A stretch of 64,000 nt of DNA from Actinokineospora inagensis DSM 44258 (GCF_000482865.1 NZ_AXWW01000036.1:1-64000); one strand, 5' to 3'; counted from the first letter of the stretch, positions 52,092 to 60,716 are shown. The notes: a model not told the origin generated them from the sequence alone. Program-made: numbers and translations.

Positions 52092-53891
52092 ATGCACAGG
52101 TTCGGCCAGGAGGTCTGCGTCGTCGGAGCGGGACCGCGCGGGCTCAGCGCGGTCGAGCGGCTGTGCGCCAACGCCACCGGTCCGCTGGTGGTGCACCTGG
52201 TGGACCCGCACGCCGGTCGCGGTGGCCGGGTGTGGTCGACCGGGCAGCCCGCGTCGCTGCTGATGAACACCATCGCCTGCCAGGTGTCGATGTTCACCGA
52301 CGCCTCGGTCGACTGTGCGGGCCCGATCCGGCCGGGGCCGTCGCTCTACGAGTGGGCGCTCTCGGCTGCCGTGCCCGCCGTGGTCGCCGCCGAGGCACGG
52401 GCGCTGACCCCGAACTCTTACCCCTCCCGGGCGTTCTATGGGCACTACCTGGACTGGTTCCTCGACGAGTTGTGCCGAACGCCCGGCGTGGAGATCCGGC
52501 TTCACCGCGTCAGTGCGGCGGATATCGCCGACGCGGACGACGGTCAACGCGTGACGCTGTCCGACGGGACTGTCTTGGCCGGGTTGTCCGCTGTCGTACT
52601 GGCGCAAGGACACGTCGACATGCCTCTTGGCGCCGTCGAGTCCCGGTTGGCCGATTACGCCGCCGAGCACGGCTTGGGCTATGTGCCGCCCACCAACCCG
52701 GCTGAGGCGGACCTCGCGACCATCATGCCCGGTGAGGTCATCGCGCTGCGTGGGCTCGGGCTGTCCTTCTTCGACTACCTGGCGCTGCTCACGTCCGACC
52801 GGGGCGGCCAGTTCAAAGAGCGCGCGGACGGGACGCTGGCGTACCTGCCGTCTGGGCAAGAGCCCGTCATCATCACCGGCTCCCGGCGCGGCATCCCGTA
52901 CCACGCGCGCGGGGAGAACGAGAAGGGCGCGTACGGCAGGCACGAGCCGGTGTTCCTCACCCTGGACGTGATCGCCGAGCTCCGGTCTCGGCCCACGGTG
53001 TCCTTCCTCGACGACATCTGGCCGCTGATCGCCCGCGAGGTCGAACTCGTCTACTACCGCACACTGCTCGGTCCACGCGGCGACGAGTTCGCGGACCGGT
53101 TCATCGCGGGTGAGCCGGGACTGCCCGCCGCCTTCGAGGTGCCGGTCTGGGACTGGGAGCGGGTGGCGCGACCCGATGGTGGCCGCACGTTCCGCTCGCC
53201 CGAGGACTTCGACGAGTGGCTGCTGGACCTGCTGCGCGCGAATGTGCCCGGTGGCAACGTGACCAACCCGGTCAAGGCCGCTCTTGACGTCCTGCGCGAC
53301 CTGCGCAACGAGGTCCGGTTGGCCGTCGACCACGGTGGGGTAACCGGCAGCTCTTACCGCGACGACCTTGACTCCTGGTACACCCCACTCAACGCTTATC
53401 TGTCCATCGGACCGCCCGCACGGCGGGTGGCGGAACTCGTCGCGCTGATCGAGGCCGAGGTGGTCAGGGTGGTCGGCCCGGGTATGCGGGTGGACCTGGC
53501 CGAGCGCGGTTACCTCGTCAGCTCACCTCGCGTGGGCGGCTCCGCGGTGCTGTGCACGACCCTGGTCGAGGCCCGACTACCGGAAGTCGACATCCGCCGC
53601 ACATCAGACCCTCTTATCGCCTCGATGCTCAGCCGCGGCGACTGTGTGCCGTATCGCATCCCTGATCCCGATGGGCCTGTCGAGACCGGTGGGCTCGCCG
53701 TGACACCTCGCCCGTACCGGCTGGTCCGCGCCGATGGCACCCCCCACCCCCGGCGATTCGGATACGGTGTTCCTACCGAGTCGGTGCACTGGGTGACCGC
53801 CGCGGGGATCCGTCCCGGCGTGAACTCGATGATCCTCGCCGACGCGGACGCCATCGCCAGGGCGGCGTTGGCGACGACCAGCACCGCGTGA
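52092..53891 (+). CDS. creE: FAD/NAD(P)-binding monooxygenase, CreE-like (nitrosuccinate synthase)
   Basis: A 599-aa flavoprotein of the NAD_binding_9 type. The Rossmann motif is VCVVGAGPRGLSAVERL, followed by VDPHAGRGGRVWSTGQPASL and LLMNTIACQVSMFTD. Family size, opening motifs and above all the adjacent fumarase-superfamily lyase match the CreE/FzmM enzymes of the aspartate-nitrosuccinate pathway. There the flavoprotein oxidises the amino group of L-aspartate to give nitrosuccinate. I cannot verify substrate residues without an alignment; other N-hydroxylating flavoproteins of this superfamily are the alternative. It has its own start after two hairpins and lies 34 bp before the lyase. Confidence 0.72.
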   Translation: MHRFGQEVCVVGAGPRGLSAVERLCANATGPLVVHLVDPHAGRGGRVWSTGQPASLLMNTIACQVSMFTDASVDCAGPIRPGPSLYEWALSAAVPAVVAAEARALTPNSYPSRAFYGHYLDWFLDELCRTPGVEIRLHRVSAADIADADDGQRVTLSDGTVLAGLSAVVLAQGHVDMPLGAVESRLADYAAEHGLGYVPPTNPAEADLATIMPGEVIALRGLGLSFFDYLALLTSDRGGQFKERADGTLAYLPSGQEPVIITGSRRGIPYHARGENEKGAYGRHEPVFLTLDVIAELRSRPTVSFLDDIWPLIAREVELVYYRTLLGPRGDEFADRFIAGEPGLPAAFEVPVWDWERVARPDGGRTFRSPEDFDEWLLDLLRANVPGGNVTNPVKAALDVLRDLRNEVRLAVDHGGVTGSSYRDDLDSWYTPLNAYLSIGPPARRVAELVALIEAEVVRVVGPGMRVDLAERGYLVSSPRVGGSAVLCTTLVEARLPEVDIRRTSDPLIASMLSRGDCVPYRIPDPDGPVETGGLAVTPRPYRLVRADGTPHPRRFGYGVPTESVHWVTAAGIRPGVNSMILADADAIARAALATTSTA

Positions 53892-53925
53892 CCCCCGGGG
53901 TCGCGCGACCGGCGTAAGGAGCCCC

Positions 53926-55254
53926 GTGACCGGTACCGACTCCGGCCTGCTCGCCCCGGTGTGGGCGGGCTCGACCGCCGCCGACCTGGTGACCGACGAG
54001 GCCTGGGTCGCCGCCATGGTCGAGGTGGAGGTCGCGCTGGCCCGCGCCCAGGCCAAGCTCGGCGTCATCCCGGAGGCCGCCGCCGCGTCCATCGCCGCGG
54101 CCGCCGTGGACATCGACGTCGTCGACCTGGCCGTCAAGTCCCGGGGCGGCGCCAACCCGATCGTGGCTTTCGTCACCGCGTTCACCGCGTGCGTGGCCGA
54201 AGACGCCCGCGAGTACGTCCACCGCGGCAGCACCAGCCAGGACATCCTGGACTCCGCCGCGATGCTGCTCACCACCCGCGTGTTCGCCGCCGTCGAAACG
54301 GACCTGCTGCGCGTCGCCGCCGCGTTGGCCCGGTTGGCCGACGAGCACCGGGGTTCGGTGATGGCCGGGCGCACACTGACCCAGCACGCCGTCCCGGTGA
54401 CGTTCGGCCTGAAGGCCGCGGGCTGGCTGACCGTCGTGCTGGACGCCGTGTCCCGGCTCCGCGCGGTCGTGTTACCGGCCCAACTCGGCGGCGCGGCGGG
54501 CACCCTCGCGTCCTATGTGGAGTATGCGGGCGACCCGGCGCACGGCCTGGTGCTGAGCGCGGAGTTCGCCCGGCAGTTGGACCTGGTGGAAGCCGTCGTC
54601 CCCTGGCACGCCCTGCGGACCCCGTACGCCGACATCGGTCACGCAGGCGTGGTGGTGACCGGCGCCCTGGGCAAGTTCGCCCTCGACGTGCAGGGCATGT
54701 CCCGCACCGAGGTCGGCGAGGTCGTCGAACCCTCCGCCGAGGGTCGCGGCGTGTCCTCGGCCATGCCGCAGAAGCGAAACCCGGTGCTGGCCACCCTCGT
54801 CATGGCCGCCGCCCGCCAGGTCCCGCTGTACGCCACCGTCCTGGCCCAGTCCATGATCGCCGAAGACGAACGCGCCCCCGGCGCCTGGCACGCCGAATGG
54901 CAACCCCTCCGCGAACTCCTCCGCACCGTCGGCGGCGCCGCCGCGACCGCCGCCGAACTCGCCGAGGGCCTGGAGGTCTTCCCCGCTCGCTTGTCGGCCA
55001 ACCTGTCCCTCACCGGCGGCACCATCGTCTCCGAACGCCTCAACGTGGCGTTGGCCCCCATCCTCGGCAAGGTCGAAGCCAAGAAGCTGCTGGCCAGACT
55101 CTCCCGCGAACCGTCCTTTTCGGACGCCCTGCGCGCCGCCCCCGAACTCGCCTCCGTTGACGTGGAAGCCCTTCTGGACCCCGCGGGCTACCTCGGCGCC
55201 ACCGACGCCCTCGTCAACCGCGCCCTGGACCGCCACCGCAGGCTCCTCCCATGA
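53926..55254 (+). CDS. creD: Fumarase/aspartase-superfamily lyase, CreD-like (nitrosuccinate lyase)
   Basis: A 442-aa lyase. The superfamily blocks are RGSTSQDILDSA, TLTQHAVPVTFGLK and the catalytic loop RGVSSAMPQKRNPVLA. The overall closest type is the adenylosuccinate lyase/3-carboxymuconate cycloisomerase branch. In the CreE/CreD pathway this enzyme eliminates nitrite from nitrosuccinate, leaving fumarate. The start is GTG 53926, with AAGGAG upstream. It has one TTA codon (54472). Read alone it could be a cycloisomerase, but no protocatechuate-pathway genes are near and the CreE-like partner is adjacent. Its stop overlaps the DUF1992 gene start (ATGA). Confidence 0.75.
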   Translation: MTGTDSGLLAPVWAGSTAADLVTDEAWVAAMVEVEVALARAQAKLGVIPEAAAASIAAAAVDIDVVDLAVKSRGGANPIVAFVTAFTACVAEDAREYVHRGSTSQDILDSAAMLLTTRVFAAVETDLLRVAAALARLADEHRGSVMAGRTLTQHAVPVTFGLKAAGWLTVVLDAVSRLRAVVLPAQLGGAAGTLASYVEYAGDPAHGLVLSAEFARQLDLVEAVVPWHALRTPYADIGHAGVVVTGALGKFALDVQGMSRTEVGEVVEPSAEGRGVSSAMPQKRNPVLATLVMAAARQVPLYATVLAQSMIAEDERAPGAWHAEWQPLRELLRTVGGAAATAAELAEGLEVFPARLSANLSLTGGTIVSERLNVALAPILGKVEAKKLLARLSREPSFSDALRAAPELASVDVEALLDPAGYLGATDALVNRALDRHRRLLP

Positions 55255-55721
55255 CCAGGCGCAAACCCCCCGGCGTCAACATGGAATCCTGGGTCGAGTC
55301 CCAAATCCGCGAAGCCGCCAACCGCGGTGAGTTCGACAACCTCCCCGGCACCGGCAAACCCCTCACCAACCTCGAAGACCCCCAAGCCTGGCTCACCACC
55401 TACCTCCGCCGCGAAGGCCTCCCCACCGAAGCCCTCCTCCCCGAACCCCTGCGCCTGCGCAAGGAAGTCGAACACCTCCCCACCCTGATCCGCGGCCTCC
55501 CACGTGAGTCCCACGTCCGCGATGTGGTGGAAGACCTGAACAACCGCATCAAAACCTGGATGCGCAACGGCCAGGACACCCACTTCACCGTCCCCCTGGT
55601 CGATCCCGACGAGATCGTCGCCCGCTGGCGCGAAACCTACGTTCCGCCTCCCACTCTGCCCGCTCCGCCATCGCTACTTGCGAAGCCCAGGTGGTGGCGT
55701 CGCGCTCGTCGACCAGGGTAG
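55251..55721 (+). CDS. DUF1992 (DnaJ-related) protein
   Basis: A 156-aa protein with the DUF1992 pattern: MESWVESQIREAANRGEFDN, LPGTGKPL, LEDPQAWLTTYLRREG, LRLRKEVEHL, VEDLNNRIKTWM. Homologues are widespread, small, conserved and of unknown function (related to DNAJC28). The C-terminus is Pro-rich and ends PRWWRRARRPG, common in actinobacterial members. It overlaps the lyase stop by 4 bp, so it is read from the same transcript, but it is probably not part of the pathway. Its last 137 bp are antisense to the 3' end of the next gene. Confidence 0.88.
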   Translation: MTRRKPPGVNMESWVESQIREAANRGEFDNLPGTGKPLTNLEDPQAWLTTYLRREGLPTEALLPEPLRLRKEVEHLPTLIRGLPRESHVRDVVEDLNNRIKTWMRNGQDTHFTVPLVDPDEIVARWRETYVPPPTLPAPPSLLAKPRWWRRARRPG

Positions 55722-56409
55722 TCAGGTAGTGGTGGTAGTCGTCGACTATCGCGGCGTCGTTTAGTTGAGGCTTCGCCAGCAGCCAGGACAGGGCGTCGAT
55801 CACTACCACGATTTCGTCCCGCGGCACCGCGGCGCCCGGCCGGTTGAACTGCGCGGCAGCCTTAAAGCCAATGCCGATCCCGCAGATTGAGCCGAGGGCG
55901 TGATTCGTCCACTCGCAGTAGCCGTTGGGAGTCGTGGCCATCGCGTGTCCGAGCAGTAATGCATCGTACGTATGCCTGTGGCCCCGCAGTAGGGCACCTG
56001 CTTCTTCGAAACTGGTATATTGATCACGATTTCTCTCAAATATGAGAAAAATGTCTTCGAATTCCCGTGTCGACAGGGTTTGCCATAGTCGGACAACGGC
56101 TTCCCAGTCGATCATCTTCCGATTGAACGGAACGAGAGACTCGATCATGAGGATGAGGTTCGCCGAATAGATTGTGAGCTGCCTCAAGGCGTCCGGCGGA
56201 GTCGGCTGGTAGCTGGCCGATATTGCCGACCGCGTTTGAGTCCGGTACTGTGTGATCAGGTTGTACAGTATCGGTTCGACGCCTGAACGTTCCCCTAAGA
56301 AGGCTCGAAGGTAAGTGAGCATATTTGCTCTGCCTGCCAGCGTCTGACGTGACAACAGTGTGAACAACCTGCTGTCGTCGGGATCGCGTCGGCTGAAACG
56401 TGCCGCCAT
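55585..56409 (-). CDS. Hypothetical partner of the NACHT protein
   Basis: A 274-aa protein with no family I recognise. It is mostly helical, with Leu-rich and aromatic segments (LYNLITQYRTQTRSAISASY, WEAVVRLWQTLSTREFEDIF) and one hydrophobic stretch around ALGSICGIGIGFKAAAQF. The Arg-rich C-terminal tail (RASGRRSRRDRPGG) falls in the part antisense to DUF1992. It starts 16 bp after the NACHT gene on the same strand, so the two are one operon. The DNA here is markedly less GC-rich than the rest of the window (for example 56020-56060), which suggests horizontal gain. It could be an effector or accessory factor of the NACHT ATPase. Confidence 0.6.
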   Translation of the reverse strand: MAARFSRRDPDDSRLFTLLSRQTLAGRANMLTYLRAFLGERSGVEPILYNLITQYRTQTRSAISASYQPTPPDALRQLTIYSANLILMIESLVPFNRKMIDWEAVVRLWQTLSTREFEDIFLIFERNRDQYTSFEEAGALLRGHRHTYDALLLGHAMATTPNGYCEWTNHALGSICGIGIGFKAAAQFNRPGAAVPRDEIVVVIDALSWLLAKPQLNDAAIVDDYHHYLTTLVDERDATTWASQVAMAERAEWEAERRFRASGRRSRRDRPGGR

Positions 56410-56425
56410 GGTGAGGCTGATGACT

Positions 56426-58417
56426 TCATCGGCGATGTAGCGCGGCTAAATACTCCCCAAAGCTCGCGTGTAGGAACTCGTAGGATATTTCTCGCTCGTG
56501 TAGTACGGCCTCTGCCGAGTGTACGAAGAAGAAGCGCCCTAGGAGCTGTCTGCCTGCGTTGGGCTCGTTGTGCAACGCCTTGATGTCATCGGATAGTTCG
56601 ACATCGCTGATATACTGGATGCCCCGGTTGAACATGCCGAGTGCGGCAATTGACAGCCGTTCGACCTGCTTCTCCACCGCGCTTTTGAGGTCGCTCGGCC
56701 GATCGCTCTTCAGGACTTCTCTTCGGGTAAAATTATCGATGAGCCGTTCGTAGAGCGTGATAGTAGAGGTATCGGCCCCGAGCTTGGGTGACTCCGGGTC
56801 GGCGGCGTAGAGGGCCAGCATCAACAGCAGAAGCGGCTGTGCGGCCAATTCGTGGAGGTCCGTGAGATCGGCCGGGTTCAACGACGGGATCGCGCGCTCG
56901 GTGATAGCCCGGTTGTTGGCGGTGTTCCGTCGGGTGACCCAGTCCCTGATCTGGGCCCGGTTGAAGTCGGTCAACTTGACCACGGTCGTGCCGTCGGGGA
57001 TGGTCACCCGGTCGGCGACGAGGGTCCGCGAGGTCACGATGATCGCCACCGGTTGTTCCTGGTTGCGTTCGCCCCGTTGGAACTCCATGGCCTCCTGGAG
57101 GTAGCCGCGCCGGTCGATATGGGAGGCTTGGAGAAGTTCATCGAGGCCGTCGAGCAGGATGACTCGGATGGTGTCGGCGCTCTGTTGGGCCATTCTGGAC
57201 CAAGACGTGCGCCGGTGGGTCGAGCGGTCGAGTGCCTGCTGAACCTGGTCGATGATCGGTGCGGTCGCCTCGACGTTGCGCAGCGGGACCCGGATGACCG
57301 TGTAGTCGGAGTCGGGGAGTCGGGCGGCGATCACCTTGGTCAGCAACGATTTTCCCGCCCCGGGGTGTCCCAACACCAACAGGGGAAGCCTGATCGCCTC
57401 GGGTGAGTTGAAATAGGCGGTCAGCATGAGGTCGAGATCGGCGTGCCGCCCCTGGTCGTCCCACCAGCGTTCGCTGGCCACGTTGGCGCTTTGCAGGAGA
57501 TATCTGGCGACCTTGTAGTGCGGCGCGATGAAGCCGCGTTCCACGGTCGGGAAAGTGACATCCACTCCGTACTTTTCCGCGTCAGCCGCGATCACCGGCT
57601 CGCTCAGGATTCCCTGGTTCGACCGGCGAAGCGCTCGGAGGTCTTGGTCTAGCTCTGTGTCGTCGTTCGACCGCAGTAGGACTTCCAGGCGGCTCAGCGC
57701 CTCTCCCTGGGCTTCCACCACTCGCCTGGTTGCGGCGTGTTCGCCCAATGAAGCCCATACGGCGAACTCCGACACGTCCGCGGCCAGCTCGAGGAATCGC
57801 GACTCGTACCGCGAGATCACCTGTGACAGCAGCTCCCGCGGTACCACCCCATTGAGCAGTCTGTCCGCCTTCTCCGACGCGATGCCCGCCCACACGCTCA
57901 CCGCGCTGAGGTTCTCCTGGAAGCTCTGGGACGATGGGGTCGGGAGCTCGGCGAGGTAAATCGCCTCGAAGGCGGCTTTCGCGTGCTCCTGCCGCATTAG
58001 GTCCTTGGTCGCTCGGGTCGCGAGCGACTCACGGAACACGTCCAGGAACGACGAGACGACCAGGGCACCGTGTGCCGCCTCAAGGAGTTCCCGCCGTTCG
58101 CGTCCTCGGGGAGACTTGAACCGGGCGGGTTTCAGCACACCCCGCAACAGTGAACACGCCTCGTTCTTCTGGTCCACCCAGCCCCAGACCAGGGCGCACA
58201 GACCCAGGGGTGCGATCGGTGTGCCCAACGAGGCCAAGCCCGCCACTGTGCCTGCGGTCAGCAGCGTAAAGCCGAGGGCCTTGTCGAGCTTGTCCACCAA
58301 GCCGGGCTCGTGGCGGTCCAAGATGCGGAGGGCGGCGGCGAAGCTGAGGTCGGGTTGTCGGCGCACCCGCCGCAGGGGACCCCGTACGGTCGCCCGTGCT
58401 GGATCGCCACACGGCAT
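56426..58417 (-). CDS. NACHT-domain NTPase (NLR-like), probable defence protein
   Basis: A 663-aa STAND NTPase. The N-terminal helical domain (~20-250) opens LSFAAALRILDRHEPGLVDK, resembling the N-terminal helical domains linked to bacterial NACHT proteins. It contains hydrophobic segments (FTLLTAGTVAGLASLG). The NACHT core has Walker A GHPGAGKS (350-357), Walker B VILLDGLDEL and sensor VTSRTL. The C-terminal part ends YEFLHASFGEYLAAL. ATG 58417 is preferred because the region upstream is antisense to the divergent methyltransferase and shows no domain. Bacterial NACHT proteins of this kind protect against phages. The gene is less GC-rich towards its 3' end. Confidence 0.82.
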   Translation of the reverse strand: MPCGDPARATVRGPLRRVRRQPDLSFAAALRILDRHEPGLVDKLDKALGFTLLTAGTVAGLASLGTPIAPLGLCALVWGWVDQKNEACSLLRGVLKPARFKSPRGRERRELLEAAHGALVVSSFLDVFRESLATRATKDLMRQEHAKAAFEAIYLAELPTPSSQSFQENLSAVSVWAGIASEKADRLLNGVVPRELLSQVISRYESRFLELAADVSEFAVWASLGEHAATRRVVEAQGEALSRLEVLLRSNDDTELDQDLRALRRSNQGILSEPVIAADAEKYGVDVTFPTVERGFIAPHYKVARYLLQSANVASERWWDDQGRHADLDLMLTAYFNSPEAIRLPLLVLGHPGAGKSLLTKVIAARLPDSDYTVIRVPLRNVEATAPIIDQVQQALDRSTHRRTSWSRMAQQSADTIRVILLDGLDELLQASHIDRRGYLQEAMEFQRGERNQEQPVAIIVTSRTLVADRVTIPDGTTVVKLTDFNRAQIRDWVTRRNTANNRAITERAIPSLNPADLTDLHELAAQPLLLLMLALYAADPESPKLGADTSTITLYERLIDNFTRREVLKSDRPSDLKSAVEKQVERLSIAALGMFNRGIQYISDVELSDDIKALHNEPNAGRQLLGRFFFVHSAEAVLHEREISYEFLHASFGEYLAALHRR

Positions 58418-58501
58418 TGATAGGCTTGATGTGACGGATGGGGGTGGCGTGATGCGTTCTTGGCCCAGGCCGTGGTTGATCGGCGGTGCCGCTGTCCGAT
58501 C

Positions 58502-59296
58502 ATGACAGAGCGCGACGTGTGGGCGGCGGGCGCCGCGTACGAGGCGTACGTCGGTCGGTGGAGCCGCGACGTCGCCGCCCGGTTCGTCCGCTGGTTGGCC
58601 GCCCCACCCGGCCTGCGCTGGTTGGACGTGGGATGCGGCACCGGCGCCCTGACCGCGCACGTGCTGTCCGCCGCCGAACCCGCACACGTCGTCGGCGTCG
58701 ACCCGTCGATGGGCTTCCTCTCGTCCGCCCGCGCCGCCGCCCCGAGGGCGTCATTCCTGCGTGCGGGCGCCGAGTCGCTGCCGCTGTTGGCGCGGAGCGT
58801 GCACGTCGTGGTGAGCGGCCTGGCGCTCAACTTCGTCCCAGATCCCGCTCGTGCCTTGGCCGAGTTCACCCGCGTCACGCCCCCCGGTGGGGTGATCGCC
58901 GCCTACGTCTGGGACTACGGCGACGGCATGGCCATGATCCGCACCTTCTGGGACACCGCCACCGCCCTCGACCCCACGGCCGCCACCCACCACGAGGGCC
59001 ACCGCTTCCCCCTGTGCCGCCCCGACCCCCTCACCCACCTGTGGACCGCCGCCGGCCTCGACCAGGTCACCGTCCACCCCATCGAAATCCCCACCACATT
59101 CACCGACTTCGACGACTACTGGACCCCGTTCCTGGGCGGCCAAGGCCCAGCCCCCACCTACATCCAGTCCCTGCCAGCCGACCACCGCCACACCCTCCGC
59201 GAAACCCTGCGCGCTAACCTCCCCACAACAGCGGACGGTCGCATCCACCTCACCGCGAGAGCCTGGGCAATCCGCGGCGTACGCGCTGAGGCATAA
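58502..59296 (+). CDS. Class I SAM-dependent methyltransferase
   Basis: A 264-aa methyltransferase of the Methyltransf_11/25 type. The SAM motif is LRWLDVGCGTGALTAHVL, then VVGVDPSMGFL and a post-II loop VSGLALNFVPDPARALAE. ATG 58502 (MTERDVWAAGAAYEAYVGRW) fits the common YERYMGRWSR start of the family. It is divergent from the NACHT operon (84 bp apart) and is followed after 14 bp by a small secreted protein gene. The substrate is unknown. Confidence 0.85.
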   Translation: MTERDVWAAGAAYEAYVGRWSRDVAARFVRWLAAPPGLRWLDVGCGTGALTAHVLSAAEPAHVVGVDPSMGFLSSARAAAPRASFLRAGAESLPLLARSVHVVVSGLALNFVPDPARALAEFTRVTPPGGVIAAYVWDYGDGMAMIRTFWDTATALDPTAATHHEGHRFPLCRPDPLTHLWTAAGLDQVTVHPIEIPTTFTDFDDYWTPFLGGQGPAPTYIQSLPADHRHTLRETLRANLPTTADGRIHLTARAWAIRGVRAEA

Positions 59297-59310
59297 GAGA
59301 ACGTTGGCTG

Positions 59311-59790
59311 GTGTGGCGGAGCGGCTTCGCGATGCGCGTCTGGTCCGGTTCGTGGTTGGTCGGCGGTGCGGTAGTCGTGCTGGTGGTCGGGGGAATCCTC
59401 GCGGTCGACACGTTGTCGCCCACCGGGTGTCCGGCGCCGAGCGGCCCCCTGCCCGCGGTCACCGAGATCGACGGAACGGGGCCGCTGGTGCCGGCCGCCA
59501 CGCCGGTCTCGGTGCAGTTGTGCCCTGGCACTGATGACGCTCCCGCGCACTGGTCCGATCCGGCTGAGTGGAACACAGCGCGGGTGGTGACCGCGATCAA
59601 CTCGTTGCGCGCGGCCAACCCGCGATCCGCGTGCCCGGCGATCCGTGGCCCGCGGTTCGACCTCGTCCTCAACTACGCCGACCAGCGCGTCGTTCTGCAG
59701 GTCAACACCAGCGGTTGTGGGACGGTCCACCGCGACGGCCACTTCCGGCACGGCGGGCGTCAGTTGGTCGACTTGGTCAAGGACCTCTGA
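59311..59790 (+). CDS. Hypothetical exported or membrane-anchored protein
   Basis: A 159-aa protein with one N-terminal hydrophobic segment (WLVGGAVVVLVVGGILAV) that could be a signal anchor. The exported part has several Cys (SPTGCPAP, VQLCPGT, SACPAIRG, TSGCGTV), perhaps two disulfides. I recognise no family. The start could also be ATG 59332 (MRVWSGSW). It is convergent with the TAXI gene, 2 bp between stops. Confidence 0.6.
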   Translation: MWRSGFAMRVWSGSWLVGGAVVVLVVGGILAVDTLSPTGCPAPSGPLPAVTEIDGTGPLVPAATPVSVQLCPGTDDAPAHWSDPAEWNTARVVTAINSLRAANPRSACPAIRGPRFDLVLNYADQRVVLQVNTSGCGTVHRDGHFRHGGRQLVDLVKDL

Positions 59791-59792
59791 CC

Positions 59793-60716
59793 TCAACCGT
59801 GCAGGGCGCGGTAGCGGGCGGCGGCTGCGGGGTGGAGGGGGACCGGGGCGGTGTCGATGAGGGAGCGGACGTCGAGGTATTGGGTGCCTAGGGCTTGTTG
59901 GGGGACGAGGTGGGTGGCTCGGGTGACCAGGAGGTTGACGATCAGGTCGATGGTGGGGGCCGGGAGGGTGGGCGAGGGGACGAGGAGGTTGGGGACGCCG
60001 ATGGTGGTGATCGGGGTTGGGTCGCGGTAGGTGCCCGCAGGGATGGTGACCTGGTCGTAGACGGGGCCGTAGTGGGCGCGTAGTGCCGGGGTGTAGGCGG
60101 CGAGGTCGAGTAGGCGGATGCCGGTGGCGGTGTCGAGGTCGGCGAGGGCGGGGGTGGGGAGGCCGCCGGACCAGAGGAGGGCGTCGACGCGGCCGGTGTG
60201 GAGGGCGGTGGTGGCGTCGAGGAGGGGGTTGTGGTCGATGGTGACCGAGAGGGCGGCGGTGGTGAGGAGGCGGTCGCCGAAGAGGGCGGCGCCGGAGCCG
60301 GGGGCGCCGAGCGACACGGGGCGGCCTGCCAGGTCGGGCAGGGTGTGGATGGGGCTGTCGGCGCGGACGACGAGTTGCATGTAGTTCTCGTAGACGCGGC
60401 CGAGGGCGGTGAGGTCGAGTCGCGCGGTGAACGGGGGTGTGCCCGCGCGGGCGGCGGCGAGGGCGTCGGCCAAGGCGAGGCCGAGGTCGGCGGCGCCGGT
60501 GGTGAGGCGGTCGATGTTCATGACGCTGCCGAGGGTTTCGACGACCTCGGCCCGTGGCCCGATCGAGTTGATCTCGCCTGCCAGCAGGCGGGCGAACTCG
60601 ACGTAGAAGCCGCCGGGCTCGCCTGCGGCGATGCGGATGCGGTCGTTGGGGGCCGCGTAGGAGCAACCGGCCACAGTGAGTGCCCCGAGCAGGAAAGCCC
60701 GTCGTGACAAGGTCAT
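59793..60716 (-). CDS. TAXI-family TRAP solute-binding lipoprotein
   Basis: A 307-aa receptor of the TRAP-TAXI family: RIRIAAGEPGGFYVEFARLL near the start, then NIDRLTTGAADLGLALADA, VRADSPIHTLPDLAGRPVSL and TIGVPNLLVP. A signal sequence with two Arg (SRRAFLLGALTVAGCS) ends in a lipobox, AGC, so it is a membrane-anchored lipoprotein. TAXI receptors bind carboxylates such as glutamate or 2-oxoglutarate. No TRAP permease (DctQM) is present. It is the last gene of an operon with a two-component system and a transporter, overlapping the histidine kinase stop by 4 bp, so it may deliver ligand to the sensor or be part of ligand sensing. Confidence 0.85.
   Translation of the reverse strand: MTLSRRAFLLGALTVAGCSYAAPNDRIRIAAGEPGGFYVEFARLLAGEINSIGPRAEVVETLGSVMNIDRLTTGAADLGLALADALAAARAGTPPFTARLDLTALGRVYENYMQLVVRADSPIHTLPDLAGRPVSLGAPGSGAALFGDRLLTTAALSVTIDHNPLLDATTALHTGRVDALLWSGGLPTPALADLDTATGIRLLDLAAYTPALRAHYGPVYDQVTIPAGTYRDPTPITTIGVPNLLVPSPTLPAPTIDLIVNLLVTRATHLVPQQALGTQYLDVRSLIDTAPVPLHPAAAARYRALHG

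Noticed and set aside
53926-55254. Protocatechuate-pathway 3-carboxymuconate cycloisomerase or purine adenylosuccinate lyase
   Set aside because: No pca or pur genes are adjacent; the neighbouring CreE-like flavoprotein and the cluster context favour nitrosuccinate lyase. Sequence phylogeny would decide.
58418-58687. N-terminal extension of the NACHT protein to 58687
   Set aside because: The extra 90 residues are antisense to the start of the methyltransferase gene, are low-complexity and carry no domain; ATG 58417 precedes the first helical domain.
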